Below, one piece after another: positions 12,791 to 25,481 of a DNA stretch of 64,000 nucleotides. A program made the translations under genes and the position numbers. This stretch comes from Aquilaria yunnanensis. Its lineage: Eukaryota; Streptophyta; Magnoliopsida; Malvales; Thymelaeaceae. Position 1 is the stretch's first letter; every line of letters starts with the position of its first letter. The stretch covers positions 36,812,492 to 36,876,491 of the forward strand of contig CM077600.1 in NCBI GenBank assembly GCA_039654915.1. The letters run 5' to 3'. A model generated the notes under the pieces. The model was not told the origin of the DNA. It made no database searches and saw only the letters and a list, made by a program, of their open reading frames with translations.

Positions 12791-13430
12791 TATACATAAA
12801 ATGATGTGCAACAGATAAATTTTAACATAAAATAGTTTTATATACACTATAGAGTATATACTATTTAGTTTAATGTACAAATGATGAAACTTCTTTGTTA
12901 CACATATAAATGGTATTGTCTTAATTTACAAAGCAGTTAAAGTAAAATCAAATTCCAAATCTATATAATACATTAAAGGGTAATGAGAGAAGGGGATGGC
13001 AACACCTGTTAGTTTGTTGAGTGGTTAATGACAATTTTCATCCTCATGCTTTGATATTGGTTATGCGGGAAGCGCTATACACCGAATGTTTGCAATTGTA
13101 CATTTGTTGTGATGATGCCACATGTGCTCATGGTTGTGGTTTAACTCAATAGTGATCACTGTAGTTTTTCTACTTTTGTGTGTAGCTCATTCTTTCTCCA
13201 ATTGCTGCAATCATACTCCTATAATAAGGTACCTGTTTCGATGTAGAAGTTGTATTGGGTTAGTATTGGAGGACTAGAGCTTTTGTTAAATTGTTGGATC
13301 TCCATTATTAGTGGGTATTGTGTGATATGATATGGGCATATTTGTCGTTTGGACAACTTGGGGGATTTATGAGATGATCAAAATGTCAATTTTGGGGTAA
13401 TTCTAAAAAAGTTATTAACAAGTTTTGTTT
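12791..13430. other. Intergenic DNA, nothing recognised
   Basis: AT-rich at the left and mixed at the right. No open frame of note, no clear repeat. Confidence 0.3.
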
Positions 13431-13448
13431 GCTTCCTGTTGAGGGCCT

Positions 13449-13881
13449 GCGCATGGTAGTTTAACCGTTGGAGACTGTCGACTTTGCTTTGCCAGGAAGA
13501 CCAAATTAGGTGCCAAAGGTTGTGCTCTATCACTAGAGCTCGGGAGACGAAGCCAGGGCTGGAGTATTAACTTCCCTAAACCCCTCCTTTTGGTGCCGCT
13601 TTGGCCGCATAACTCGCGACGCAGAATGTTTATTTCAATCATGGCCTCCTCGGACGCACTGAATTCCACCACTTCGACTACGAGTGTTAGGGAAGTGGAG
13701 GAACAATCAGGTGCTCGCCCTTCTGCTTCGGTAACATTTGTTGCTCCTCCGAATTTCAAGCCACCAAAGCCCAAAGCGTTAAGGATCGGACCCAAAAAAG
13801 ATGTGGGAGGTGTTCGGGGCATCGATTGGGCTCTTCCTCCAATTAGGCACAAGTGTTTTTAGTTCTGGGTATGGTTGCCTC
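13449..13881 (+). pseudogene. Frameshifted fragment of a plastid-type gene, possibly a thioredoxin-fold/GST-like protein
   Basis: A plus-strand frame is open from about 13449. It starts with a basic, Ser/Leu-rich stretch like a transit peptide (LSLELGRRSQGWSINFPKP), then NSRRRMFISIMASSDA, an STT-rich linker, and APPNFKPPKPKALRIGPKK. At about 13842 the frame is lost, and the likely continuation LGTSVFSSGYGCLF lies in another frame before TAG. The FKPPxPK...LGTSVFxSGYG pattern recalls a plant plastid thioredoxin-fold/GST-like protein family, recalled from memory and not checked. No initiator ATG is seen for the transit part. The opposite strand also has a 145-codon open frame, judged a shadow. 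Confidence 0.4.
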
Positions 13882-16330
13882 TTTTAGTTTGTCCTCTACT
13901 ATGAGCCCCAATTGGCTGATTTCGACCTAAGATTTCAAGTTCCACGCGTCAAACCATGTTTTTTTTTTTAGAAAACATCCAGAAAAACACGTTTTTTCAT
14001 GGAAAAAAAATCAGCTTCGCCTATGGGAGGTTGGAGGTGACCTTGGTGCCCAGAGTGAGGTTGGGCTCCATCGGAAAAGGAAGCTTCACGAAGTCGACGA
14101 TGGCGGGAGAAAGATTTTGGGATTTTGGTTTTGGGGAGGCCATCAATGTGTATTGGGGTGGAGATGAAGGAGATTTTGTGAGTCACTTCAGCGGTGATGA
14201 GAGATAGATAGACAGATAGATGGGAGCAAATATTAGATGAGATGAGAGGGCCGAATAGAGATGAGGGAAGAAGATGATGATGAAGATTGAGTCAAAATAC
14301 TCAAAAACCCTCCGCTCAGTTTTCCTTTTAATGGTTTAATTTTTTGGCGGGAAGAGAAAATATTTTAATGATTTATAAAATCTGTAAATATTGAAAATCT
14401 TTAAATTTGTTCTTACTTTAAGCCGCTGAACCCTTTGAATTAATGGGTTATTAAATCAATTTTTTTGGTCCATAAAAAGTTTGTGTGGTAGTCTCTAATG
14501 AAAGCCGGGAATAATTCCCATTGACCAGCAATAATTTTTTTGTGGAGATAAAAAAATGTGAATTACTTTTTCTCAACTAGATGAAAATGATAAAATTTTA
14601 AAAGAAAAAGAGAACAAAATTATTAATTTGTAATGATCATTTTTATGGAGATAATAATTTTTAAATAAAAATAATAAATAATATTTTATTAAATTATGTA
14701 AAATATGTGATTTAGTGATTTTTATTAAATAAAATTTAATCTAAACAGTAATTTAATGAAGACGCTTGTGTGTGTGTGTGTAGACCCTTTTATACCTGGG
14801 AATTGAGGCTACTATATGCATTTTTCCCCCCCAATCTGTTGAAGGATTGAATGAATTAAGCTTTTAGTCATTTGTTTTTCTATTATCTAGATTATCCACT
14901 GTTTATTTGACTCTTTGAGCTGCCATTTAGATTTTCACTATCTATATAACTAGGGTATTATGCCAACAATATTAAAAGTTAGGTTTTGCTTTAATGATAG
15001 TAATTTCCTATAATTATTAATTTTTATATCATCTAACTTACACATTCCACCTCTAATACAAGGAAAATCTCATATATCTCAAATACTTTCTTCACAAATC
15101 AACAAGAAATTGAGCTAAATCCAAAAAATATCAGATGAAAATTATAAGTCATATGCTACTTAATCATCATCCCATCCATTAACATTTATTTATTTCAAAT
15201 CTTATATTTACTCAGCCGTTTGCTATTGCTTAGGAATTTTGCTGAACCATTGACCAAATAAAATGAAAAAGCACCAAGACAAGAACACAAGGGTTAACAG
15301 ATAAATGGAGGACAACATCAAGAGCACATTAGCAAGCTATTTTCTACTTTTATGTACTATTTTCTGTAATAAATAATAAGAAAATATGCCACTTTAAAAC
15401 ACTTGTAATGACGTGTCTGCAATATTTTGTACACCATATACCAAACTTAATCACTAAATACCTTACTAAGGCACCAAATTACAATTTTATAGCAAAAATC
15501 ATAGCTATCAAGTTACAACTTGGTGCCCGCTGCGGGACCTCCCCTAGTAAAACTTAAATGTAGAAACACTTTTCAGATGTTATCAAACTTCACTTGATTA
15601 ATTAATTATAAGTTTGGGGAGATTCTAGCCTACTTTTAGCTTATGATTTGAGTATTAGCAAGCTCAACTTAATTCGATTATCTAACTAGCGAAACTTTCA
15701 AATAGTATCCGATATAAGTGATTCAATCAGTCATGCCTAATATTCTATTACCATCACTAATCTTTTTTTTTTATGGGTTTATGATGAACCTTATTTTTTC
15801 GGTTATCAATTTTATATACTAAAACAATCGCGAGAGAAGGGCAATTCTCAACTACCAAAATAAATAAATGGGCAGCTGTAGCATCATGCCTTTTTTTTTT
15901 TTTTTTTAGTTTTATTTGATGATTTGCCATTTGTTTAGTGACCATAAACTTCACTTCTCCCACAACTACCACAACCCAATTTTCAAATACAGTCCTGACA
16001 AGTGACAACTACCTCAAACAAACTTCAATAAATTAATAAAGTTCAGGAAACCTTTTATAAGCGGCTAAGCCCTCGAATTTAGTAAAAAAAAAATTCTAGG
16101 ACTTATGGTTTCCAATATCCTAAAATCTTTTAGTTTAGTAGTCTTCTTTTCCTATGGAAAAAAAAAAGAAGAGAAAAAGTCAATTTGACTATTACGAGTC
16201 TAGTAATTTCTGGGTTTTACAGTATTGAATGCAAACATGTTTCAATTAAAAATATGTAAAACAGTAACCATTGATGTCATCTACATTGCATTAAAATCGC
16301 TCACGCATCACGCTCCTGGACCTATCCCGG
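13882..16330. other. Intergenic DNA upstream of the GUX gene
   Basis: Positions 13950-14320 are GC-richer, with a (GATA)n-like run (14206-14220) and GATGA-rich tract. Short overlapping frames on both strands here match nothing known. The rest is AT-rich with poly-T runs near 15770 and 15890. No gene or clear mobile element was recognised. Confidence 0.35.
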
Positions 16331-16338
16331 GAAAAAAG

Positions 16339-16350
16339 ATTATATATATA
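16339..16350 (+). promoter_or_regulatory. Possible TATA box of the GUX gene
   Basis: ATTATATATATAAA lies about 130 bases before the inferred start codon at 16477, a reasonable distance for a plant promoter. There is no transcript evidence, and the A-rich run beside it makes chance likely. Confidence 0.35.
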
Positions 16351-16476
16351 AAAAAAAAAAAAAAGAGGCCACCTGAGAGCTGAGCTGTTCCAAAAACTTC
16401 GCAAATTAAAATGAAAAAGAAAGGAATAAAAATTCAGCTTCGTCATTTCCCGGGATCGGACCCCGATGAGACGAGG

Positions 16477-16534
16477 ATGAGAGCCGCCTCCCCCAGTCCC
16501 GTCGAGCCCAGGCACCGCCTCTCTGCTTCCAAGT

Positions 16535-16571
<37 letters not shown>

Positions 16572-19500
16572 GTTTCTACCATCATTTCGTTCGTTGTTTG
16601 CTTCCAAGTCCAACTTGTTGATTTTACTGGTGAAGCGTCCAACTGGGTGATTCTTTACACGTGTAGCCTCGAACTTGCTGATTCTTAGTTGTATAGGGTA
16701 TAGGTTCGATTCTAGTTCACTTGTATTTGTTTTGTTCATTAAGCTCAGCCCCATTGTTTTTCCGAGTGGCCTGATTTGGTTTGAGCTTCCTTGGGATCTA
16801 GCTGCGGAAATTTCTGCTTCTCGTTGCAAGCGTCAGACCTTCACTTTCCGAGGGCATAAATGATTGTCTGTTTTGCTGAGATTAGTGTAGTTTTACTTAG
16901 TACTCTCATATCCAAATCCATTGAGATACTTTTTGATTGATCTCGACTTTTGAACTGCTTTGACTTCAAGAATTAATCATGTCTTACTCTCAAGTTGTTG
17001 GTGATACAGTATCTTCGTTTGGTTTCAAATTAAACAATCAGACTCATCTTTGTAAATTTAACCTGTCAAACGTTAATGGCATCAACATTTCCATAGTGGA
17101 ACTTGAACTGTGAGTTGAAACGAACAGACTGAAATTTTCTGAAGCTTATTCACTCCAAATCAGTTCTATGAAATCTTAAGGCTGTCAGCCATCCCCATTT
17201 TATGACGTGATGCCTTTTGTTGCATATACCTGTGAGTATTTGGTTGTTGACAGTTGATGTTTTTCTTTTACAAAATTCCTTATAGCGCAAGACTGATATA
17301 CTGACGAATTTGTTTTTTGCAGTGAGGAACCAAACAAAAGAGGATACCAGCGATACAAGAATTTTAGAGATGTTGAGAAGGCCCTTCATGTTCCCATTCG
17401 ATACAGGAATTTTAGCTGCAAAAAATCGTATCTGAAAGTTGTCTTGGTGATTATTCTGTTCGGAACTCTTCTGACATTTTTCCGCTCCCCCTCAGTTCAT
17501 ATTTCGGATCATCCATCTCCTTTTCATTCTAGGTATTGTGTACTTGTTCAGCTGCTTTTGCTGCTTCCAAAGTTTATAGGATGAAATTTCAAATTGTTGA
17601 TTAAAAGTAAACTGTGTAAATCATATCTCATCTCAGTGAGACTTCAATACTAAATTTGTGTTGGGTAGTGATGCGTGCTCCTGGAAAACAGATGCAGTTC
17701 TTCTATCTGTTCTAGATTGTATTTTCATCTGCCACTGACTTGAAGGATAATTTCATTATGCAGGCTAAATTCTTTGGAAAGATGGATAGGGAAAGGTGCC
17801 ACAACAGACCCTCGCTATGCATCAATGTTCAGTGTGAATTGGGACCAAGTTTCTGATGTTGTTGAGAAACTGACAGACAGGAGCGACTACCAAGGAATTG
17901 GCTTGTTAAACTTCAATGAGACTGAAGCTGATCACTGGAGGCAGCTGATACCAGATGCTGAGCTTGTTTTTTTGCATTTGGAATATCTGTCTGAAAATGT
18001 TACTTGGGAATCTTTATACCCCGAATGGATAGATGAGGAAGAAGAGTTTGAGGTTCCTTCTTGCCCTTCCATACCCAGTATTCAAGCTCCTGGAAAACCA
18101 AGGCTTGATCTTATTGCTGTAAAGCTTCCCTGCAACAAGTCGGAAAGGTGGTCAAGGGATGTGGCCCGTCTGCACTTGCAGTTGGCAGCTGCAAGGCTTG
18201 CAGCCTCTGCTAAAGGGCTTCATGCAGTGCAGGTGATTTTTGTGACCGACTGCTTTCCTATTCCTAATCTTTTTACGTGCAAGGATCTTGTTGCACATGA
18301 GGGAGATGCATGGCTTTATAAACCTAACCTACATAGGCTGAGAGAAAAGATACGGCTCCCTGCAGGATCGTGCGAACTTTCAGTTCCTCTTGAGGCTAAA
18401 GGTTAGTTCTTTGTTGGCATTGCCAGGTCTCTCTTTGTGTGCAATATGTTCGTATTACATGTGGCTTTGTATACTGATGGCTTGGCTATTCCTTGACCAT
18501 GAAATTCACAATGGTTTAGTTGGTTATCCACACACTTTGGTGTCAAATGGCAGAAATGTCTAGTAATATTTAATTTGGTTTAAAGAAATAATGAGTTGGG
18601 AACCTAATTGTGCCTCTTTTTTGGTTTCTTTAGCTGTTTCTTTTCTACTCTTTTCATTACTGTTCTGCGCATGTGGTGCCTTGAGAGATTATTTGATTTT
18701 CAAAGACTGCTGATTTTCATCAAGTTACATTAGAAATCAGAGAGTACAGGGGGCATGCTCATATAATTGCAATGACTTATTTTATTTATTTTATTTTTTG
18801 GTCTATAATATGTGAAGCAAAATTTCATGTATTTATTTTCTATTAGAAATGGATTGAAGGGCATTTCATCAAGAATGATCTTGAATTTCAAATAAACATG
18901 TCTACAGTCCTTAGTGAGAGAATTGTTAACTGCGTGATGTAATGATATGCTAATTATTTACATTGGACAGAGAGTTTCTATTCAGCGGGATCACGCCGTG
19001 AAGCTTATGCAACCATCCTGCACTCCGCACACATATATGTTTGTGGTGCCATTGCTGCAGCTCAGAGCATTCGTATGGCTGGTTCAACACGTGATCTTGT
19101 AATTCTTGTGGATAAAACTATTAGTGATTATCACAGAGGTGGGTTGGAGGCTGCAGGCTGGAAAATACACACGATCCAGAGGATCAGGAATCCGAAGGCT
19201 GAGCCAGAAGCATACAATGAATGGAACTACAGCAAATTCAGGCTCTGGCAATTGACTGATTATGACAAGATCATTTTCATTGATGCTGACCTTCTTATAC
19301 TTAGGAACATCGATGTGCTATTTGAGATGCCAGAAATATCAGCTATAGGAAATAATGCTACATTGTTCAATTCAGGTGTTATGGTTATTGAACCATCAAA
19401 TTGTACATTCCAGCTGCTAATGGATCATATCAATGAGATTGTGTCCTACAATGGTGGGGATCAGGGCTATTTGAATGAGATTTTCACTTGGTGGCACCGG

Positions 19501-20001
19501 ATTCCAAAGCACATGAACTTCTTGAAGCATTTCTGGGAAGGGGATGAGGAGGAGAAGAAGCAGATGAAGACTCATCTCTTTGGAGCCAATCCTCCTGTTC
19601 TCTATGTGCTCCATTACCTGGGCAATAAACCATGGCTATGCTTCCGAGACTATGACTGTAACTGGAATGTGGACATCCTGCAGGAATTTGCCAGTGATGT
19701 CGCTCACAAGACATGGTGGAAGGTTCACGATGCAATGCCAGAGAACTTACAGAAGTACTGCTTGCTTCGGTCCAAACAGAAGGCAGCATTAGAATGGGAC
19801 AGGAGGCAAGCAGAGAAAGCAAACTACACTGATGGACATTGGAAAATTAAGATTAAAGACGAGCGTTTGAACACATGTTTCGAGGACTTTTGCTTCTGGG
19901 AGAGCATGCTGTGGCACTGGGGTGAGAAGAACTGGACAGATAATGGGACAACAATTCCTCCACCTCCTCCTGTTACCAAGGCAGCCCTTTCTTCATTGTG
20001 A
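16477..20001 (+). CDS. GUX3: GUX/PGSIP-type xylan alpha-glucuronosyltransferase (GT8)
   Basis: GUX enzymes add glucuronic acid side chains to xylan in the Golgi. Four exons join in phase: 16477-16532, 17323-17532, 17764-18401 and 18971-20001, giving 644 residues (Arabidopsis family members are about 600-660). The start MRAASPSPVEPRHRL is chosen because the exon 1 donor (AA|GTCAGT) joins to exon 2 to give SASNEEPNKR. Residues 56-72 form one membrane anchor (type II Golgi topology). The GT8 features are intact: FIDADLLILRN with the metal-binding DxD at 406-408, FNSGVMVIEP (433-442), GGDQGYLNEI (463-472) and HYLGNKPW (516-523). It ends FCFWESMLWHWGEKNW and a Pro-rich tail. A (TC)n run follows the first donor. 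The neighbouring VPS45 and RimP-like genes favour the GUX3/PGSIP2 orthologue; GUX1 remains possible. Confidence 0.92.
16534..16567. repeat. (TC)n microsatellite at the start of GUX intron 1
   Basis: About 16 TC/CT dinucleotides immediately follow the exon 1 donor. Confidence 0.85.
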
Positions 20002-20283
20002 TGTCTCTTTTAGGTTTGCTCCGATACATAGTTACATACTATAATACATTAACTATATGTAGGTGTTCTAGTCGATTATCAAATGTATGTAGTTCGAGTT
20101 CCATAAGATGTGGTTCATAGGGTGCGGATTCTCGAACTCTCAGTAGTTCACTTGTGCATTACATGCATGTTCCGAAATTTTATAGAAGCAAAATTTCAGG
20201 AAGATCATGTTTCTTTTTACCGCCCCACGATATGGGATGTGTGCTTTTTTAATTGGTGCCTGTACTTTCGAGTGCCAGTTACT

Positions 20284-20394
20284 ACGACAAAACAATTTTC
20301 TTTTTTCTTTTTCCCTTGATTAAATGACAGGTTTTAGCTAATGATGAAATGATAAATTTCAATTACTTTTCTGTATTGGAAATTTTTAGTATAA
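20284..20394. repeat. 110-bp direct repeat, copy 1 (GUX 3' flank)
   Basis: It is nearly identical to 21494-21603: AAACAATTTTC, then CCCTTGATTAAATGACAGG, GCTAATGATGAAATGATAAA and ATTACTTTTCTGTATTGGA. The segment between the copies (20395-21493) is AT-rich with no gene. Confidence 0.85.
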
Positions 20395-21493
20395 CCAGTT
20401 GACACACTCAGCGTTGTCATGGGGTGAAATGTGTATTCGGTGATTGGAAATGTATAAATATTTAAATGTATAAAAACATTATAGAATAATAACTTCATGT
20501 AACATTAGAATAAGATATTCTAATGTAGTATCACCAACAAATTTATTTGTCTCCTCAAACCTTTAAGTCATGCATAACAAAGGAATCAATTACACATATC
20601 AGCATCATGTAAATGCTTTTCCCCCATTTTGTTGTGGAGTAACAGACTGCAATAATTTTTCTTATATAAAAGCGTGTCATATTAGAATACGAAGTTTTGA
20701 GAAAATTTTAGGTATTAAAGATTTCTATTTATGAAAAAAGATTTGAGCTTGTGCATCAAGTCAATCAATTCATCATCTAATGTAGAAACATTTGTGAAAT
20801 GAGTTATCGGATGAGTACGCAATTCACTGCATAATAAAAAACATGCAATATTTGGTTTCTGACAAAAAATAAAGTTATATGAATAGGTGGGACGAAGTGT
20901 TAAGAGGTTGGACGAAGTTTTAAGACTCATATTATATCTGCATATTGAGAATGTTGGGATAACAATCTCTTCAGTAGGTCTTCATGTGACGGAAGGTTAT
21001 TAGATGTGGTGTCACTTGAAGGACTACAAAACTCACATTTAGTTAATATGTAGATTATAAAATGAAGGCTAATAAAAAACATGATATTACAAATAATATA
21101 ATAAAAAAACATTAAAAGTATAGAAAAGTATAGTTAAATGCCTTTTATTGGTTATACTGGGTGCACGACTAATATTATCTATGCTGACTACATGAGTAAC
21201 AACAGGAGAATAGTCTAAGGCATTACTTGTTTCACTATACAAGTATCAACTGGGTATAATTAGTATGAGAAAAAATATTTAAAGAAACAATAACTTGCAA
21301 TATTTTGAAAAGTGAACAGATTATGACCTAGGGTAGCATTGCCGTTTATAAAGTTGAAGATTTAATTCCATTTTATTGGAGGAGTGTTTTTTCAAGGTTG
21401 AGCTTCCTTTACCATATGATTGAAACTAAAAAGCATAGTAATAATAGTAGTGTTATTAATCCATACTAATCCATACTAATATGCTGATATACT
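20395..21493. other. AT-rich segment between the 110-bp direct repeats
   Basis: No gene was seen. It may be an insertion bounded by a duplication, or the product of a segmental tandem duplication whose middle has diverged. Confidence 0.35.
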
Positions 21494-21603
21494 ACGAAAA
21501 ACAATTTTCTTTTTTTTTTCCCTTGATTAAATGACAGGTTTTAGCTAATGATGAAATGATAAATTTCAATTACTTTTCTGTATTGGACATTTTTAGTATA
21601 ATT
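21494..21603. repeat. 110-bp direct repeat, copy 2
   Basis: Partner of 20284-20394, same orientation, with only a few differences by eye. Confidence 0.85.
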
Positions 21604-21930
21604 TACATTCATCACCTCTCCATTTCAGAAATCTTTTGAAATCCTTCTTAGGTTTGTTGAAATAAAAAATTACCGCATTGGTCAAACTTTCAAACATGTA
21701 AGGTGGCAAGAATGACCTATGTAAGCTATCCCAAGGGTCTTTAACGTTCTGTTTTCTATTTAATATTGATCTCAAGTTCTCAACACTATATTTTTCAACT
21801 CTGTCGTCTCCTTTTTCTGTTTTCTTTTTCTTTTCTTTTTGGATGACTTTCTTTTCTAGTTTTTACTATTTGCTTCTTCAAAATTAAGTATTTTACTGTA
21901 ACAACTATGTTGTTGACTTTTAGATATTTC

Positions 21931-22653
21931 AACTTGGTCATAATAGAAACACTCATAACTTGGTTAGAATAGAAATATTCATAAACATTCACAACTTGGT
22001 CAATGTTTCTGTTTTAACTAAGTTGTGAATGTTTATATTCTAACTAAGTTATAAATCTTTTTAATTAAGTTATGAATGTTCCTATTCTAACCAAGCTGTG
22101 AATGTTCTTATTATAATTAAGTTGTGAATGTTTCTGTACTAACCAAATTGTGAATGTTTTTATTCTAATCAAATTGTGAATATTTGTATTCTAAGTTATG
22201 AATGTTACTATTCTAACCAATATGTGAATATTTCTATTCTAATTAAACTGTGAATGTTTCTATTGTAACAAGTTGTAAATATTTCTATTCTAACTTAGTT
22301 GTGAAAGTTTGTGAATGTTTTTATTCTAAATAAGTTGTGAATGTTTCTATTTTAATAAATTTGTGAATGTTTTTATTCTAATCAAGTTCTAAATGTTTTT
22401 ATTCTAACCAAGTTCTGAATATAAAAAATTGTTTCTATTCTAGTAAAGTTATGAATGTTTCTATTATAACCAAGAACATTTACAACTTGGTTAGAACAGA
22501 AATATTCACAACTTGGTTAGAATAAAAACATTTGATAACTTGGTTAGAATAGAAGCATTTACAACTTGGTTAGAAAAAAAACATTCATAGCTTGGTTAGA
22601 ATATGAACATTCATTCATAATTTGGTTAGAAACATTCACAACTCATGATAAAG
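21931..22653. repeat. Tandem array of ~27-bp units with inverted ends
   Basis: The unit is roughly AAGTTGTGAATGTTTCTATTC plus TAACC. About three units in reverse orientation (21931-22000, CAACTTGGTTAGAATAGAAA-like) are followed by about 17 forward units (to about 22470), then about seven reverse units (to 22653). The forward and reverse blocks could pair into a long imperfect hairpin. No coding capacity. Confidence 0.85.
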
Positions 22654-23918
22654 TGGAAGGATGGGTGGCAAACCGATGAAGTTAAAGTTCAAGGGAAATA
22701 AGCTCTACTTGATGAAATGGCAAAGTCCAAGGTCTTGTCATTTAAATTTTCTCGGCCTAATGTAGTAGCAACAACTGAACTTTTTAAAATCATATGACTT
22801 GTTCCTTAAACTAGAATTTGGTCACCATAAGCCCTTGATTTTTCAAGCTTGAATCATGTGGTGTAGGTCTATCATTAAATGAGAGTATCACCTTTACCCA
22901 CATATAACTGGCACTGTCCAACCCCATAGTTGACCATGAATTCCCATATGAAAAGCCGTGACATGGTGGACGAACTCCAATTTGCTGTAGTCCGCATCAG
23001 AACCGCTTCCTTTGCCATCCTCTGTCGTTCAATTCACTATGATTGGTTCACCATTCACTGCCAACTTCTCCTCCCTCTCCTTTGTCTCAAGTGAATGCAT
23101 ATGGCTAACTTTCGCCATCTTTAGACCGACAATGGGATGAGGTTAAAACTCAAGGCCCAAATTATTGCCGATCTCTTTAACTTTATCAACTCGCTCAAAA
23201 GAGCCTATGAACTTTGGTATGATGCAACATGATCCCCAACTATAAAAAGTGGTGCACTTAACCATTTCAACTAGCTAATAATAAATAGAAAGGAAAATTA
23301 CATGCTCAACTGCCCAGCTTTTTATTCTCGCTTTTTTGCATAGTTTTACCATCTGCCACCTATGCTTCTATCCCAACTCATCTTCCCTTCTTCCACTTCT
23401 ATGCTACGTATCCCTTCACCGTTTGCTGCTCGTGGAGCTGCAAAGACCGGAGCCTTCCCTGCCTCCACTAACAATTTCCAAACCGGTCATTGTTGTTAGT
23501 GATGGTCCAACAAACGTACATAACTCATTTAGATCACGGGTTGACCGGTTTAGTGATAGCAATTATTGTGGTCATCAAGATCCTTGGAAGATAGTTAACA
23601 TGATAATGAGACTGTGTCATTGTTTCCTAATCATTAGTTATGGGAACTACGGTTTGGAAGGCTAGGTTGAGAAGAAGTGCCTTTCCTGCATCAACGCGCA
23701 GGTGGGCCCACCTTCTGTTCGGCCTATTTGGGCACTTGTGGTAGTGAAGAAAGAGAGGCAATGGTGGACCCATAGGAGAAAAAAGAAAATGAAGAAAAGA
23801 GGTTCAAAAGTAAGGGGATTACGGATGCAAAAAATACTCAATTTGCCCTTACTCTCTCCCCAAATCCAACCACTAGACCCAAACCCAAACCTGACCCTCT
23901 CTTCACCACCCCCAAATT
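22654..23918. other. Intergenic DNA with short unidentified open frames
   Basis: A broken plus-strand frame near 23100-23240 encodes KLKAQIIADLFNFINSLKRA, which looks protein-like but is interrupted by stops on both sides. Open frames at 23336-23665 and 23702-23920 match nothing I know. They may be remains of an old gene or transposon. Confidence 0.3.
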
Positions 23919-24506
23919 GAGTAAATTTTATAAATTGTCTATAATCTTTAGTTATTGTTCATTTTAGTCCCTAACATATTAAATGTTCTTTTTTAGTCCT
24001 AAACCTATTAAAGTGTTTTGTTTTAGTCCTAAATATATTGAAAATGTTTCATTTTGGTCTCAATTTGATGAAATTTGTTAACTCAAAACATTTATCTGAT
24101 AACAATTTTTTTACATAATAATTTAAACTATCCGATAACTGTCTTACAATAAATTTAATATGTGTAATAATTTTTTTATAGTTAATGAAAATTTTGAATC
24201 ACCTTTTTTTCTCTTTGTAAATTGAACTTATATCATTCAGAAAGAAAAAATTATTAATTTAAATTATCTATTTACTGTTAAAAAATATTAAACTATTTAA
24301 ATTTATTGAAATACATTTATTGAATATTTAAACTAGAATTTAAAAATTTTATGTCAGGCAATTATTCTGAATTAATAAATTTCACTTGATGAAGGACCAA
24401 AATGAAGTAATTTTAATAGATTTAGGACCAAAACACAATAGTTAATAGATTAGGGACTAAAAGAAAACAATGACTAAAGGTTAGGGATCATTTATGCAAT
24501 TTACTC
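23919..24506. mobile_element. Long-TIR MULE-like element C with 10-bp target duplication
   Basis: The ends GAGTAAATT...AATTTACTC are inverted repeats. Homology extends about 150 bases inward (TTTAGTCCCTAA, TTTTAGTCCTAAA, TTCATTTTGGTC on each arm). The flanks CCCCCAAATT (23909-23918) and CCTCCAAATT (24507-24516) match at 9 of 10 bases. Target length and TIR length fit Mutator-like elements. No transposase; non-autonomous. Confidence 0.8.
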
Positions 24507-25481
24507 CCTCCAAATTAGTGTATTTATTTTAAAAATATGATTTTATTGTAAAATAAAATTATAATTTCACATAAATTACCACATAGTACTTTAGTTTATG
24601 ATTTTTTAATTATTAATTAAATGTAAATATGCCTATTCTTTTAAAAGTATACGTAAAAATATAAAAAGAAAATTAAAAAAATTAAACATATACCTTAAAT
24701 GGGTTGGCAAGTAATACCATATGTCTATGCAATAGGTCCTAGTTCAACCTGACCCGAACTTGACCCTTTGACATCTCTGCAAGGGATAGAACAGGGTGGA
24801 CCAAAAACAAAAGGAAATAACCAAACTTGATTTAATCTTTGACGTGATTATGGATTTCAAGCTAAAAGACTCGTTTGATTTTTTAATCTTAGATTTGATT
24901 TTATGGGTGTTGAGCCAACTTTTGGGGTGTTTTGGGGCAATTATTAAAAATTGATTATAAATTATATTCCTTGGGACGGAATGAAGCATATTTCTCTTTG
25001 ACCTATTCAAAAAAGAAAGAAATATATATATTTTTTGAAAAATTTTTAACATCCAATTTACCTTTCTATTCTCATTAAATTCTTGTCACACAAAACCAAA
25101 AATAAAAAATTATTTTTAATCTTTATTTAAACTTTCACTACATAAAATCTCAAAATAAATAATTTATTTTCAATCTTTAAGCACTTCAAGTTATGCATTT
25201 TTACATTTTAGTAACTAGGGCTTTAAATTCTTACACTTATGCCACCTAACCGTCAGAAATCTAACAGAGTTAAAGTGATATGCCGGCAACTTAACCAAAT
25301 TAATGAGTTAAATAGGTTAAGTGTCTTGATGTATATAGTTGGAAGATTGAGTTGCACCACACAAAAAATTAGGGGCGAAAATAACTGAGTTAGCTAAATT
25401 CAAGGTATCAAAAGTGATTAAGCCAACGTTTAGGATCAACTCGACAAAAGTTGAAGGTCTGATACAAGGAGAAGGGGTTCT
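24507..25481. other. AT-rich intergenic DNA
   Basis: No gene was found. The minus-strand open frame at 24744-25052 is low in complexity and Lys/Ile/Ser rich, and is not thought real. Confidence 0.3.

Noticed and set aside
13415..13852. 145-codon minus-strand open frame
   Set aside because: It lies opposite the plus-strand frame with the transit-peptide-like and FKPPKPK features; its own product is compositionally odd and resembles nothing known.
19484..19822. Antisense 112-codon frame over GUX exon 4
   Set aside because: It is a shadow of a strongly conserved coding exon on the other strand.
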